Assembly: GCF_014058685.1 (NCBI RefSeq)
Contig: NZ_CP059055.1
Location: forward strand, 1,887,417 to 1,951,416
Length of the DNA: 64,000 bases
Origin: Lactobacillus johnsonii
GTDB lineage: Bacteria; Bacillota; Bacilli; Lactobacillales; Lactobacillaceae
Direction of reading: 5' to 3'
The notes under the pieces are model-generated. The model did not search any database. It had not been told where the DNA came from and saw only the letters and a program-made list of their open reading frames with translations. This document shows, piece after piece, positions 38,797 through 47,985 of the stretch. The position numbers and the translations under genes are program-made. Each line of letters starts with the position of its first letter. The first letter of the stretch is position 1.

Positions 38797-40896
38797 ATGA
38801 ATTTTCTAAAAATTGCATTAAGCAATCAACTTAAAAATAATGATTTTAATTCATGGCAAACTACTAATTTGAACGATGAAACTCAAGCTAGTGAACTTGC
38901 CGCTATTGTTGTAGCAGAGACTGATAAAAGTAGTCTTAAAACTGCTCAAGATTTACAAAAAAAATCAGGGCTTGGAATTCCTATTATTAAAGTTTCACAT
39001 GAAACAATTTCTAATAATGAAAAAAATCAAATAATTGATGCCGCAAATCAATACACAGCAGAAATGGTTCCTGGCTTTTTAACTGATTTGGTCAATTTTG
39101 CAGAAGATCGTCCAGTTAGTTTTACTACACCAGGTCATCATAATGGCTTATATTACGAAAAACATCCGGCTGGAGTAGTATTTAATCGCTTCTTTGGTAA
39201 AAACCTCATGTTTGCTGATACCAGTGATACAGTACCAGAATTAGGCGATACCATGACCCACGAAGGAACGCCTTTAACTGCTGAGCAAAAAGCCGCCGAA
39301 ACTTACCACGCCGACAAAGTTTATTTCTGTACTAATGGAACAACGAGTGCAAATTCAATTTGTGCAAATGCACTATTAACTAAAGATGACTTAGTTCTTT
39401 TTGACCGCAATAATCACAAATCCCTCTATAACAGCGCCTTAGTAATGACTGGTGCCAAACCAGTATATATTCCAACTGATCGCAATGCTCTTGGATTAAT
39501 TGGAGAAATGGATCCTAACTTCCTAAGTGAAGAAAAAATTCGCACTGAAATTGCTAAAGTTGACCCTGAAAAAGCTAAAGCTAAACGTCCATTTAGACTG
39601 GCTATCATTCAATCAGAGACATATGATGGACTCTTTTATGACGCAAGGTGGATGATTGATAAAATCGGTAAACTATGCGATTACATTCTTTTTGATTGTG
39701 CTTGGGGTGGATTCGAACAGTTTGTTCCAATTATGAATCACCTGTCTCCTCTCAACTTAGACTTTGGGCCAGAAGATCCGGGTATTTTAGTAACTCAATC
39801 ACTTCATAAACAACAAGCTGGGATGGGCCAAGCCTCACAAATTTTGAAAAAGGATGCTCATATTAAAGGCCAGAAACGTTACGTTGATCATAAGCACTTT
39901 AACCATGCTTATCTTAAATTTGTTACCTCAAGTTACTCTTATCCCCTCTATGCCTCACTCACTGTTAACTCATATTTAACTAGTGGTGAAGGTAATAAAA
40001 AATGGTGGGATCAAATCTTACGCTTAGGAATTGAATGGCGGAAAGAATTAATTAGAAAATCAAAATTATTTAAGCCACTAGTAATTGATAATTTTGAAAA
40101 TATTAGTACTGATGAATTAGCTACAAATGAAAAGTACTGTAATTTAGATTCTACTAATCTTTGGCATGGATTTAGCAAAATTGCGTCTGGTCAGGCCATG
40201 ATTGATCCACTAAAAATTACTGTTGTAACGCCTGGAATTGATGTTAAAAATGCAAAATATGAAGAAACAGGAATTCCTGGACCAGTTGTCGCAGAATTTC
40301 TAATGGAGAAGCGGATTATTCGCGCAAAAGATGACCTATATTCTCTTCTTTTCTTATTAACGCCGGGAGATACGAAAGCTGAATTAGCTATCTTACTAAA
40401 TGCATTCTTAGAATTTGAGCAGTACTATAACGAGGATGCACCTCTAGAAAAAGTGCTCCCTAAGCTAACTAAGGTATATGGTGCTCGCTACAAAGGTTAT
40501 ACCTTAAAACAGCTCTGCCAAGAAATGCATGAATATTACCGGGGAAATAATACCTTTACCCTCCAGCAAGAATTATTTGCGAAACCAGATATGCAAAATT
40601 ATCAAATGACTCCCGAGCATGCTGACTATCTCTTTATGAAAAATAAAAGTGAACTAGTTAACTTAGAAGATGTTAAAGGTCGCATTGCTGCTGAAGGTGC
40701 CTTACCTTACCCACCAGGCGTGTTCATTGTTGCACCCGGCGAAAAATGGAGTGACATTGATCAAAAGTATTTTGAAGTTTTAGTAGGTGCTATCGAGCGT
40801 TTTCCAGGCTTTGTACCTGAAATTCAGGGAGTCTACTGGGATCAAAAATCAGATGGTAAAATAAGAGTACAAGCAGAAGTATTAAAGGAGAAATAA
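38797..40896 (+). CDS. odc: Inducible ornithine decarboxylase (PLP, fold I)
   Basis: 699 residues, the size and order of Lactobacillus ornithine decarboxylases: N-terminal wing/response-regulator-like domain (1-100), PLP core with FTTPGHHNG, FCTNGTTSANS, FDCAWGGFEQFVP and the PLP lysine in SLHKQQAGMGQ, and the C-terminal domain ending in the YPPGVFIVAPGE substrate-gate segment. Converts ornithine to putrescine and CO2, using a proton. Lysine or arginine decarboxylase relatives are possible; the antiporter and length favour ornithine. AAGGTG precedes the ATG. Confidence 0.88.
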   Translation: MNFLKIALSNQLKNNDFNSWQTTNLNDETQASELAAIVVAETDKSSLKTAQDLQKKSGLGIPIIKVSHETISNNEKNQIIDAANQYTAEMVPGFLTDLVNFAEDRPVSFTTPGHHNGLYYEKHPAGVVFNRFFGKNLMFADTSDTVPELGDTMTHEGTPLTAEQKAAETYHADKVYFCTNGTTSANSICANALLTKDDLVLFDRNNHKSLYNSALVMTGAKPVYIPTDRNALGLIGEMDPNFLSEEKIRTEIAKVDPEKAKAKRPFRLAIIQSETYDGLFYDARWMIDKIGKLCDYILFDCAWGGFEQFVPIMNHLSPLNLDFGPEDPGILVTQSLHKQQAGMGQASQILKKDAHIKGQKRYVDHKHFNHAYLKFVTSSYSYPLYASLTVNSYLTSGEGNKKWWDQILRLGIEWRKELIRKSKLFKPLVIDNFENISTDELATNEKYCNLDSTNLWHGFSKIASGQAMIDPLKITVVTPGIDVKNAKYEETGIPGPVVAEFLMEKRIIRAKDDLYSLLFLLTPGDTKAELAILLNAFLEFEQYYNEDAPLEKVLPKLTKVYGARYKGYTLKQLCQEMHEYYRGNNTFTLQQELFAKPDMQNYQMTPEHADYLFMKNKSELVNLEDVKGRIAAEGALPYPPGVFIVAPGEKWSDIDQKYFEVLVGAIERFPGFVPEIQGVYWDQKSDGKIRVQAEVLKEK

Positions 40897-40899
40897 GTA

Positions 40900-42168
40900 A
40901 TGGTTTTATCTTGGAAAGAAAACTTACCAACCGAATTAAAGGAAAAAGTCGATAAAGTCGATAAAATGATTGAACCTCGTCTAGAAGAAATTGATGAGCA
41001 AGTATTCTATAACCAACAACGTGTTTTGGATATATTTAGAAAGCATCGTGTTGGAGAAGAAGATTTAGTGCCTTCTACTGGTTACGGTTATGATGATGTT
41101 GGCCGTGATAAACTAGAAGCAATGTATGCCGACTATTTCAAAACCGATGATGCATTAGTACGCCCTCAATTCTCTTCAGCAACTCATGCTATTGCTGTTG
41201 GTCTATTTAGTATGCTCCGCCCTGGCGATACGCTCTACTACTTAACTGGTATGCCATATGACACTATTCAAGAAGTTATTGGCTTAGCTGGTGACAAACC
41301 AGGCAACATGAAAGAATGGGGTATTGACTTTAAGCACACTGATTTACTTGATAACGGTGAAGTTGACTATGAACAAGCTAGAAAAGACTTGCAAGATCCA
41401 AAAATTAAAGTTGTAACTATTCAACGTTCTCTTGGTTACGCTGTTCGTGCAAGCTTTACAATGGAAAAAATCAAGAAGATGCTTAAGTTTATTAAAGAAG
41501 TTCGTCCAGACGTAAAAATCTTCGTTGATAATTGTTACGGCGAATTTTCTGAATCAGAAGAACCAACTTTCTATGGTGCTGATATGATGGCGGGTTCTCT
41601 ATTTAAGAATGCAGGTGCCGGAATCGTTAAAGCGGGTGCCTTCCTTGTTGGTAAAAAAGATCTCATTGAAGGAGCAGGCTCACGCCTTAACGTCCCTGGT
41701 GCTGGTAAAGGAGAAGGCGCTACATGGGGCTATTTAAGAGACATGTATCAAGGATTCTTTATGGCAGCTCACACTACTGGGGAAGCCTTAAAGGGTATGA
41801 TTTATACTGCTGCTCTCTGTGAAGAAATGGGAATGAAAGTTGCACCTAAGTGGAATGATCCAAGAACTGATATCGTTCAAACTGTAACCTTCGGCGAACC
41901 AGATCCAATGGTTAAGTTCTGTGCTGCTATTCAACACTATTCACCGATGAACTCATTTGTTGATCCTATTCCATATCACCAAGATGGTTACGAAGATGAC
42001 GTTGTTATGGCCTCAGGAAGCTTTACTGAAGGTTCTACGATCGAATTATCTTCAGACGGTCCAATGCGTCCGCCATACCGTCTTTACGTGCAAGGTGGTC
42101 TTTCTTATGCCCATGACAAGATTGCGATCACTCATGCTGTAGAAGAAACTTTCTATAAAAAAGATTAG
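40900..42168 (+). CDS. Methionine gamma-lyase-family PLP protein (YnbB/aluminium-resistance type)
   Basis: 422 residues. Fold-type I PLP enzyme of the YnbB family: TGYGYDDVGRD, RPQFSSATHAIAVGLFS (cofactor phosphate region), VTIQRSLGY, FVDNCYGEFSE, and the Schiff-base lysine within FKNAGAGIVKAGAF. The ribosome site AAAGGAG overlaps the end of the decarboxylase gene, so both are one operon. Family members are annotated as cystathionine/methionine lyases but their reaction is not settled. Coupling to ornithine decarboxylase is notable. Confidence 0.82.
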   Translation: MVLSWKENLPTELKEKVDKVDKMIEPRLEEIDEQVFYNQQRVLDIFRKHRVGEEDLVPSTGYGYDDVGRDKLEAMYADYFKTDDALVRPQFSSATHAIAVGLFSMLRPGDTLYYLTGMPYDTIQEVIGLAGDKPGNMKEWGIDFKHTDLLDNGEVDYEQARKDLQDPKIKVVTIQRSLGYAVRASFTMEKIKKMLKFIKEVRPDVKIFVDNCYGEFSESEEPTFYGADMMAGSLFKNAGAGIVKAGAFLVGKKDLIEGAGSRLNVPGAGKGEGATWGYLRDMYQGFFMAAHTTGEALKGMIYTAALCEEMGMKVAPKWNDPRTDIVQTVTFGEPDPMVKFCAAIQHYSPMNSFVDPIPYHQDGYEDDVVMASGSFTEGSTIELSSDGPMRPPYRLYVQGGLSYAHDKIAITHAVEETFYKKD

Positions 42169-42185
42169 TACATATTAGTATCCTT

Positions 42186-42224
42186 AAAAACGGTCAGTGA
42201 ACATCATCCACTGACCGTTTTTTG
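42186..42224 (+). terminator. Terminator of the decarboxylase operon
   Basis: AAAAACGGTCAGTG / CACTGACCGTTTTTT, perfect stem with T run. Confidence 0.9.
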
Positions 42225-42615
42225 GTCTCTTTATTAAGTTAATGCAAAATCATTTTTTCTTTAGTCTCTTCTACAAATCCACGACTCCGATATAATCTTT
42301 TCGCCTTGATATTTGTGGAAAAGACCTCTAAAAAAGCGGGACGTTCTAAGCAAGGAATTACAGTGTCCAGTAATTTACCACCAATTCCTCTTCCTTGAAA
42401 TCCATTTAACACATAAATATAGCCTAGTTCGTTTTCTCTAAAAGCCACAAAACCTACTATTTTGCTATCAATCACAGCCACATAAATTGTTTCCGAAAAC
42501 AGTTCCTCTTTATACACTGCCACTTCAAGTGGAGCATACAGATCAACCGCATTACCTACAATTAATTCTTGCATTCTGGCTTGATCATGTACTTTGCATA
42601 ATTGAACATAGTCTA

Positions 42616-42628
42616 TATTTTTATATTT
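42616..42628 (+). repeat. Left 13-bp target-site duplication
   Basis: TATTTTTATATTT, identical to the copy at 43818-43830; the bases outside the two copies differ, so 13 is the full length. Confidence 0.85.
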
Positions 42629-43817
42629 CGCTGATTGTAAAATTAAATTGAACACTTGATAAAAAATAAAAAGTCCATTCGGACCTGTTTGATAGAATGT
42701 TAATAACCACAAAAACTTTCTATTGGAGGTCAAAATGGACTCTTTACATTCTACCATGAACCAGCACGTTAAAGGCAAGCATTTATCATTTGAAGAGCGA
42801 GTTATTATTCAATTGCGTTTGAAAGATGGCTATTCTTTGCGTGCAATTGCCCGTGAACTTAACTGTTCTCCTTCTACTATCAGCTATGAGGTTAAGCGTG
42901 GCACTGTAAAACTGTATCATGGTAAAGTCAAAAAATATAAGGCTACTCAAGGGCATGATGCATATAAAGCTCATCGTAAAAATTGTGGGCGCAAATCAGA
43001 CTTTCTCAGGAAAGCTCAATTCATGCGCTATGTCCACAAGCATTTTTTTAAAGATGGCTGGTCGCTTGATGTGTGCAGTAATCGTGCTACTGCTGTTGGC
43101 GAATTCGCTAGCAGCGATGTTGTCTGCACCAAAACTCTTTATAATTACGTTGATCAAGGCTTATTAGGAATTTATAATTACGACTTGCCAGAGAAGCTTA
43201 AACGCAATACTAAGCTTCATCGTATTCGCAAAAATAAGAAAAAACTTGGCAGAAGCATTGAAGAACGTCCTAAAGAGATCAATAAACGTAATGAATTCGG
43301 TCATTGGGAATGCGATTTAGTTCTCGGACATAAGAGCAAAGATGATGAGGTACTGCTAACCTTATCTGAGCGTATGAGTCGTGAGTTTTTAATTCTTCGT
43401 ATTCCTGACAAGACTTCTGTCAGTGTCATGCAGGCCTTTAAAGAACTCCAAAGGCAATACAGCGAACATTGGAATGATATTTTTAAAACCATTACCACTG
43501 ATAATGGCTCAGAGTTTGCAGATCTTTCCAACCTAGAAAAAGTATCCAATACACTGGTTTACTATGCCCATCCTTACACTTCTTGTGATAAGGGAACAGT
43601 TGAAAGACACAATGGTCTTATTCGCAGATTCATTCCTAAGGGAGAAGCAATAGCTAACTATTCTTTACAAGACATCATTAATATTGAAACCTGGTGCAAT
43701 TCTTTGCCAAGAAAGATACTGGCCTATCATACACCAGATGAAATCTTTGAAAGAGAATTAGATCTAATCTATCAAGCAGCTTAACTAAAAGTGTTCAATT
43801 TATTATTGCAATTTGCG
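42629..43817 (+). mobile_element. IS30-family insertion sequence, 1189 bp, complete
   Basis: Bounded by 29-bp imperfect inverted repeats (42629-42657 and 43789-43817; 24 of 29 positions agree, both ends starting CGC and sharing TAAATTGAACACTT inside). One transposase gene. Flanked by a 13-bp direct repeat. Interrupts the GNAT gene on the opposite strand. Most IS30 elements duplicate 2-3 bp, some relatives much more. Confidence 0.88.
42735..43784 (+). CDS. IS30-family DDE transposase
   Basis: 349 residues from the ATG at 42735 (GGAGG five bases upstream). N-terminal helix-turn-helix (LSFEERVIIQLRLKDGYSLRAIARELNCSPSTISYEV) and the IS30 catalytic triad: Asp in GHWECDLVLG, Asp in TTDNGSEFAD, Glu in GTVERHNGLIRRFIPKG. 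Full length and intact, so the element may be active. Confidence 0.95.
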   Translation: MDSLHSTMNQHVKGKHLSFEERVIIQLRLKDGYSLRAIARELNCSPSTISYEVKRGTVKLYHGKVKKYKATQGHDAYKAHRKNCGRKSDFLRKAQFMRYVHKHFFKDGWSLDVCSNRATAVGEFASSDVVCTKTLYNYVDQGLLGIYNYDLPEKLKRNTKLHRIRKNKKKLGRSIEERPKEINKRNEFGHWECDLVLGHKSKDDEVLLTLSERMSREFLILRIPDKTSVSVMQAFKELQRQYSEHWNDIFKTITTDNGSEFADLSNLEKVSNTLVYYAHPYTSCDKGTVERHNGLIRRFIPKGEAIANYSLQDIINIETWCNSLPRKILAYHTPDEIFERELDLIYQAA

Positions 43818-43830
43818 TATTTTTATATTT
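43818..43830 (+). repeat. Right 13-bp target-site duplication
   Basis: TATTTTTATATTT, second copy adjoining the right inverted repeat. Confidence 0.85.
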
Positions 43831-43880
43831 TCTAATAATTACTTCTTCTGACATAACTAACCTAATTTCTATTTAAAACA

Positions 43881-43940
43881 TCAGGAGAAATAAACTCCTG
43901 ATTAATGGCCAAATTGGCTAGCTTTTCTACGTAATCTCAT
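43881..43940 (-). other. Possible 12-residue ORF with promoter and hairpin
   Basis: On the minus strand a TTGACA-like box (about 43992) is followed by a possible ribosome site GCAGG, an ATG at 43940 coding MRLRRKASQFGH, a TAA at 43902, and a hairpin TCAGGAG / CTCCTGA (43881-43901) that overlaps the stop. Could be a leader peptide of the downstream GNAT gene or chance. Confidence 0.3.
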
Positions 43941-44118
43941 TATCTTACCTGCTTTCTTATTTTTAACAATATTAATATATTATTAATATCATTGTCAATA
44001 TTTAATTTAAAATTAATATATTTTTGCATCCATTAAAGTTTTTTGTTAGGGTGGAAGATATACTTATATTTTTTAAGGAGGACTTTTTCGAGTTAATCTA
44101 AGTGCTTTAACTCATATT

Positions 44119-45462
44119 ATGCAAAAAGAAAATTTGAACAATACAAATACTATCAAAGAAAAAAAGAACTATAAAAAGGCTCCGCTGATGCCCATTCATC
44201 TACGGGTATTTACTGCTGTATTATTAGGGCAAATTGCCTGTGGTTTTTCCCTAGGTATTTCTGGGACTGCTCTTTCTAGCGCAAGTAAATATATTACAAT
44301 CAGTGATCTATGGACTGGATTAATTGGTGCCGGATCTTTAATAGGTTTAGCGGGAAGCATCTTAATTGGACGCCTATCTGATAAAATTGGCAGACGAAAA
44401 TTATTAATGCTAAATATGTATATCCTAGGATTTCTATCATTAACCCAATTGTTAACTAATAACTTAATACTTATTTTTATTATTAGAATTCTGATTGGTT
44501 TAATGATTGCTGTCGACTATACAGTGGGAAATGCTCTCTTAACAGAATGGCTGCCTAAAGGCGAAGATAGTAAAAGACAAAGCCATCTTCTTATTTATTG
44601 GACCATTGGATTCATTGCTTCATATTTAACAGGAACCTTTATTACTGGCTTTGGTTCTTATAATTGGCAAATCGTTTTATTTACCGGTACAATTCCAGCG
44701 TTTATTGCCGCTATATTTAGATCCATTTTCCCCTTACCTGCTTCACCAAGTTGGCTTGCTAGTCGTGGTAAAGTGAAAAAAGCTAACAAAGTTATCAAAA
44801 AACATATGGGACATAAATGGGGCCTTCCTCAAAAATTAAAAAAGGCTAAACCCGTCAAGGAAGTCTCTTGGACAATATTATTTTCCAGGAAATATTTGCG
44901 ACAAACTTTAGTCGGTGGCCTTTTCTATGCTTGCCAAGCCTTTGCATTCTTTGGTATCAGTATTTTTCTTCCGATTCTCTTACAAAGTATGCATGTTACT
45001 GATCAAAAAATTTCTGGCATTATCTATAATGGCGGTATGTTCATTGGGGTACTTTTTGGAATTTTAATTTTTAACAAAATTAGTCGACGTGCATTTTTAA
45101 TTAGTAACTTTTTACTCTCAAGTCTCTTGATTGGTTTCCTAGCAATCAATAAAAATATTAATTCCAATATTCAATTGATTATCTTTTGTATATTTGCAAT
45201 TGTTTTATCGTCTGGATTAGTACTTGACTACCCTTATCCAACTGAGCTATTTGATATTAAAGTTCGAGGAACAGGAGTTGGAACTTGTATCACGATTAGT
45301 CGTTTTGGGGCAGCAGCTGGTACTTTCCTATTGCCTATTTTAACTAATCTAGGTGGAGCACATCTGGCAATGATCACTTGTGCTTTTGTTCTCTTTGCTG
45401 CCTTTATCATCTGCTTAATCTGGGCTCCTGAAACTTCACCCCAATTCAAACAAAATAATTGA
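44119..45462 (+). CDS. MFS transporter (sugar/metabolite:H+ symporter type)
   Basis: 447 residues, 12 predicted helices, MFS motif A GRLSDKIGRRKLL between helices 2 and 3 and a second motif DYPYPTELFDIKVRG between helices 10 and 11, as in the sugar porter and metabolite:H+ symporter groups. Substrate unknown. The start is uncertain: AAGGAGG at 44077-44083 is about 35 bases before the ATG at 44119 with no start codon close to it; the internal ATG at about 44188 (MPIHLRVF) is the alternative. Confidence 0.85.
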   Translation: MQKENLNNTNTIKEKKNYKKAPLMPIHLRVFTAVLLGQIACGFSLGISGTALSSASKYITISDLWTGLIGAGSLIGLAGSILIGRLSDKIGRRKLLMLNMYILGFLSLTQLLTNNLILIFIIRILIGLMIAVDYTVGNALLTEWLPKGEDSKRQSHLLIYWTIGFIASYLTGTFITGFGSYNWQIVLFTGTIPAFIAAIFRSIFPLPASPSWLASRGKVKKANKVIKKHMGHKWGLPQKLKKAKPVKEVSWTILFSRKYLRQTLVGGLFYACQAFAFFGISIFLPILLQSMHVTDQKISGIIYNGGMFIGVLFGILIFNKISRRAFLISNFLLSSLLIGFLAINKNINSNIQLIIFCIFAIVLSSGLVLDYPYPTELFDIKVRGTGVGTCITISRFGAAAGTFLLPILTNLGGAHLAMITCAFVLFAAFIICLIWAPETSPQFKQNN

Positions 45463-45516
45463 TTTGATACTACTTTTTTCTAAAATTAAGTATTAGAAAG
45501 GATTAGGGTGATTTCT

Positions 45517-45915
45517 ATGGTAAAAATGACAATTAGCCAAGATGCAATCGATTTTCTTAAAAACCGTGGTTATAACAAACATGAAATACTTTTAATTGTT
45601 GATGGCGGTGGTGGCGACTACTCAATTGAAGGCGGATCATGTAATATCGGAATGGATTATTCATTAATCTCACTTGATACAATGAAGCACGATCCACGCT
45701 ACTCAGTAAAAATTGAAAATAATGCTAATTTTGAAATTTATACTTCGGATTACGATTTAGCGTTTCTCGGTGATAACTTGATTCTTGATATTCACGATAC
45801 TACCTTACGTTTACGTAATGATTCGGGCATCTTAACTGGCGCCGTAAAAATAGCAAAGGCAAGTTTTTTAGCAGAAAGAGCTAAAGAAGGAATTATTGAT
45901 CAAAAAAATTGTTAA
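45517..45915 (+). CDS. HesB/IscA-like iron-sulfur biosynthesis family protein
   Basis: 132 residues. The sequence fits the lactobacillar HesB-like small proteins (MTISQDAIDFLKNRG, ILLIVDGGGGDYS, YDLAFLGDNLILDIH), an A-type carrier fold. Canonical A-type proteins have three conserved cysteines; here only Cys in GGSCNIG and a terminal Cys are present, so a classical Fe-S carrier role is doubtful. Several starts are possible (GTG 45508, ATG 45517, ATG 45526); 45517 has AGGG at usable spacing. Confidence 0.7.
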   Translation: MVKMTISQDAIDFLKNRGYNKHEILLIVDGGGGDYSIEGGSCNIGMDYSLISLDTMKHDPRYSVKIENNANFEIYTSDYDLAFLGDNLILDIHDTTLRLRNDSGILTGAVKIAKASFLAERAKEGIIDQKNC

Positions 45916-45928
45916 TAAATAACTTTTA

Positions 45929-45957
45929 CTCTCAAATATAATTTTGAGAGTTTTTAT
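45929..45957 (+). terminator. Terminator of the HesB-like gene
   Basis: ACTCTCAAA / TTTTGAGAGT followed by TTT. From here to 46200 I see no gene; short frames such as one containing LILSDTTLSHIIK are too short to support. Confidence 0.75.
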
Positions 45958-46200
45958 TTACTTTAAGTAGGTAGTAAACAAAAAAGTTCTGCATTTATTT
46001 TCTAAAACACTCTCTAAAAACAAGAATCCTATCTTGCTTGATCAATTTAGACATAATAACGCCAAAAAAATTCATGGCCTAATTTTGAGTGACACTACAC
46101 TATCGCATATTATTAAATAGCTTTTTCTACGTAAAGCAAATCGCTATACAGACTTTTATATATTTGATTTTTAGAGCTTAATATTTTTTACAAAGTGGGT

Positions 46201-47985
46201 TTATTTTTCTTCTAATTTTAAAATCGGATCAAAGTATGCCAATTTGGTGTAATCAACTGCTCCTCCATCAGTAATAGCCAAATCTGGAATTGCTGTAATA
46301 GGTAAAAATGATAAATAGAAAATTGGATCAGGCAAATCACTACCAATTGCTTTAGCAGCTTCTTCTAGTTCCCTTTCTTGCTCGGCTAATTTCTCCGGTT
46401 CTAAATCAGAAACAATGCCTGCTACTGGTAATGGTAAAAATGATACAACTTGACCATCAACTACAACAACTTGGCCACCTTGTTTTTCAATTAAGGCATT
46501 CACCGCTAATGCCATATCCTCATAGTTGACACCAGCTACTACAATATTGTTATCATCTGGTGAAGCAGTAGTAGCAATTGCACCTTTTTTAAAGGACCAT
46601 CCTGAAATAAATCCCTTAGATTGATTTTGATTAATTCCATATCTTTCAATCACAGAGACAACAGCCACATCTTTTTCAACACTAGGTTCAATTACTCCAT
46701 CTTTAATATCTAGAGTAACATCTTTTCTCTTCCTTACAAATGGTCCAATACTATTGATTGTTTCTACTTTAGCCGTACCTTCATTCACAGGAACACAATA
46801 CTTAAAGTCATCAGCTTTCATAAGCGGATGTTTAACTGTCTTACTTAATTCTGCATTTCTAGTGGGAACTTGATAATTAAATTCATTTTTATGATTTAAA
46901 GTAATAATTTCTCCTTTACTGATAACTGTTTCAACATTGAAAGTACCAGGTTGATCAATTAATAGAATGTCAGCATCTTTGCCAGGAGTAATTGAACCAA
47001 CATAATCATCAATCTTATAAGCTTCAGCCGCATTAATAGTAGCCATTTGAATTGCAGCCATTGGACTAACACCTGCATTAATTGCAATGCGAACCATATG
47101 ATCAATATGCCCATGTTCTAAAATTCCACGTGCATTTACATCATCGGAGCAGAAACTAGTATGACGCCTTACTCCAGATGCACCTTCAGTAATCGCACGA
47201 ATATTTTCTTTTAAGAATTTAGTAACTGCGGATTCTCGAATTACTACATGAACTCCTTTACGTGCTTTTTCTAAAAATTCTTGATGATCATAACTCTCAT
47301 GATCAACTCTTACCCCACTCATTAGGAATTCATTTAATTCTTTCCCACGAGCCATTGGTGAACAACCAAATATTGCTTGATGATTATTTCTAGCCAACGT
47401 CAAAGCATCTAGTGTAGTTGAGTCTTTAGTTTGAACAGCTTCGCGAACAGTTTCCCAGACACCCCAGCATCTAGGATCTCTCTGATATTTCTCATGATCT
47501 TCACTAGTTACATCGTAAGCAATAGTAGACTTAGGAATAGTGTAAGGTGTGCGATATGGCAAGCCCCAAAATACCTTTAAAGGCGATTGATCTACCTCTT
47601 TAAAAATATCCTTTAATCCGTCTACTCCAATAACAGAAATATATTCATCAAATCCTGTAACAATACTAGTGGTTCCATGTGGTACCACAGCTTGTGCAAA
47701 ACGAGTCATACTCATCTTGCTACATTCCACATGAATATGACAATCAATTAACCCAGGAACCAAATATTTATCAGTTGCGTCAATAATTCGAGTATTTTCA
47801 CCAATATAGTCTTTAATATCAGAATCAACTGCAATAATACGTTTTTTATAAATGGCTACATTAGCTGGATAATATTCTTCAGTATTTACGTTAACCAACG
47901 TCCCACCAATTATCACCATATCTGCTTTAATTTTTGCAGCCCCTGCATCAATATATTCACTTAGTAATTCTTTTGTTAGCATCAT
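46201..47985 (-). CDS. ade: Adenine deaminase
   Basis: 594 residues, amidohydrolase superfamily type-1 adenine deaminase giving hypoxanthine and ammonia. Metal site HxH in GLIDCHIHVECSKMS, FGCSPMARGKELNEF, HTSFCSDDVNARGILEHGHID, SITPGKDADILLID, and the C-terminal domain with LPLPVAGIVSD. Its ATG shares one base with the stop of the NCS2 permease upstream, so the pair is translationally coupled: import then deaminate. Confidence 0.95.
   Translation of the reverse strand: MMLTKELLSEYIDAGAAKIKADMVIIGGTLVNVNTEEYYPANVAIYKKRIIAVDSDIKDYIGENTRIIDATDKYLVPGLIDCHIHVECSKMSMTRFAQAVVPHGTTSIVTGFDEYISVIGVDGLKDIFKEVDQSPLKVFWGLPYRTPYTIPKSTIAYDVTSEDHEKYQRDPRCWGVWETVREAVQTKDSTTLDALTLARNNHQAIFGCSPMARGKELNEFLMSGVRVDHESYDHQEFLEKARKGVHVVIRESAVTKFLKENIRAITEGASGVRRHTSFCSDDVNARGILEHGHIDHMVRIAINAGVSPMAAIQMATINAAEAYKIDDYVGSITPGKDADILLIDQPGTFNVETVISKGEIITLNHKNEFNYQVPTRNAELSKTVKHPLMKADDFKYCVPVNEGTAKVETINSIGPFVRKRKDVTLDIKDGVIEPSVEKDVAVVSVIERYGINQNQSKGFISGWSFKKGAIATTASPDDNNIVVAGVNYEDMALAVNALIEKQGGQVVVVDGQVVSFLPLPVAGIVSDLEPEKLAEQERELEEAAKAIGSDLPDPIFYLSFLPITAIPDLAITDGGAVDYTKLAYFDPILKLEEK

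Larger units (their letters stand above)
42239..43854 (-). pseudogene. GNAT N-acetyltransferase gene interrupted by an IS30 element
   Basis: The body (42239-42628) has GNAT features: VAVIDSKIVGFVAF, acetyl-CoA loop GFQGRGIGGKLLD, FLEVFSTNIKAKRLYRSRGFVE. The first codons lie on the far side of the element, from an ATG at 43854 (MSEEVIIRKYKN). Removing 42629-43817 and one 13-base target copy joins them in frame as MSEEVIIRKYKNIDYVQL, a 137-residue protein. As the sequence stands, a chimeric frame reading through the IS end from 42778 exists, but it is an accident of the insertion. Acceptor substrate unknown. Confidence 0.88.

Noticed and set aside
42239..42778. 179-residue acetyltransferase frame starting inside the IS element
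   Set aside because: Its first 50 residues are IS end sequence read backwards; the native start is at 43854.
45958..46200. Transposase remnant between the HesB-like gene and ade
   Set aside because: Only short frames with no recognisable motif; cannot be supported.
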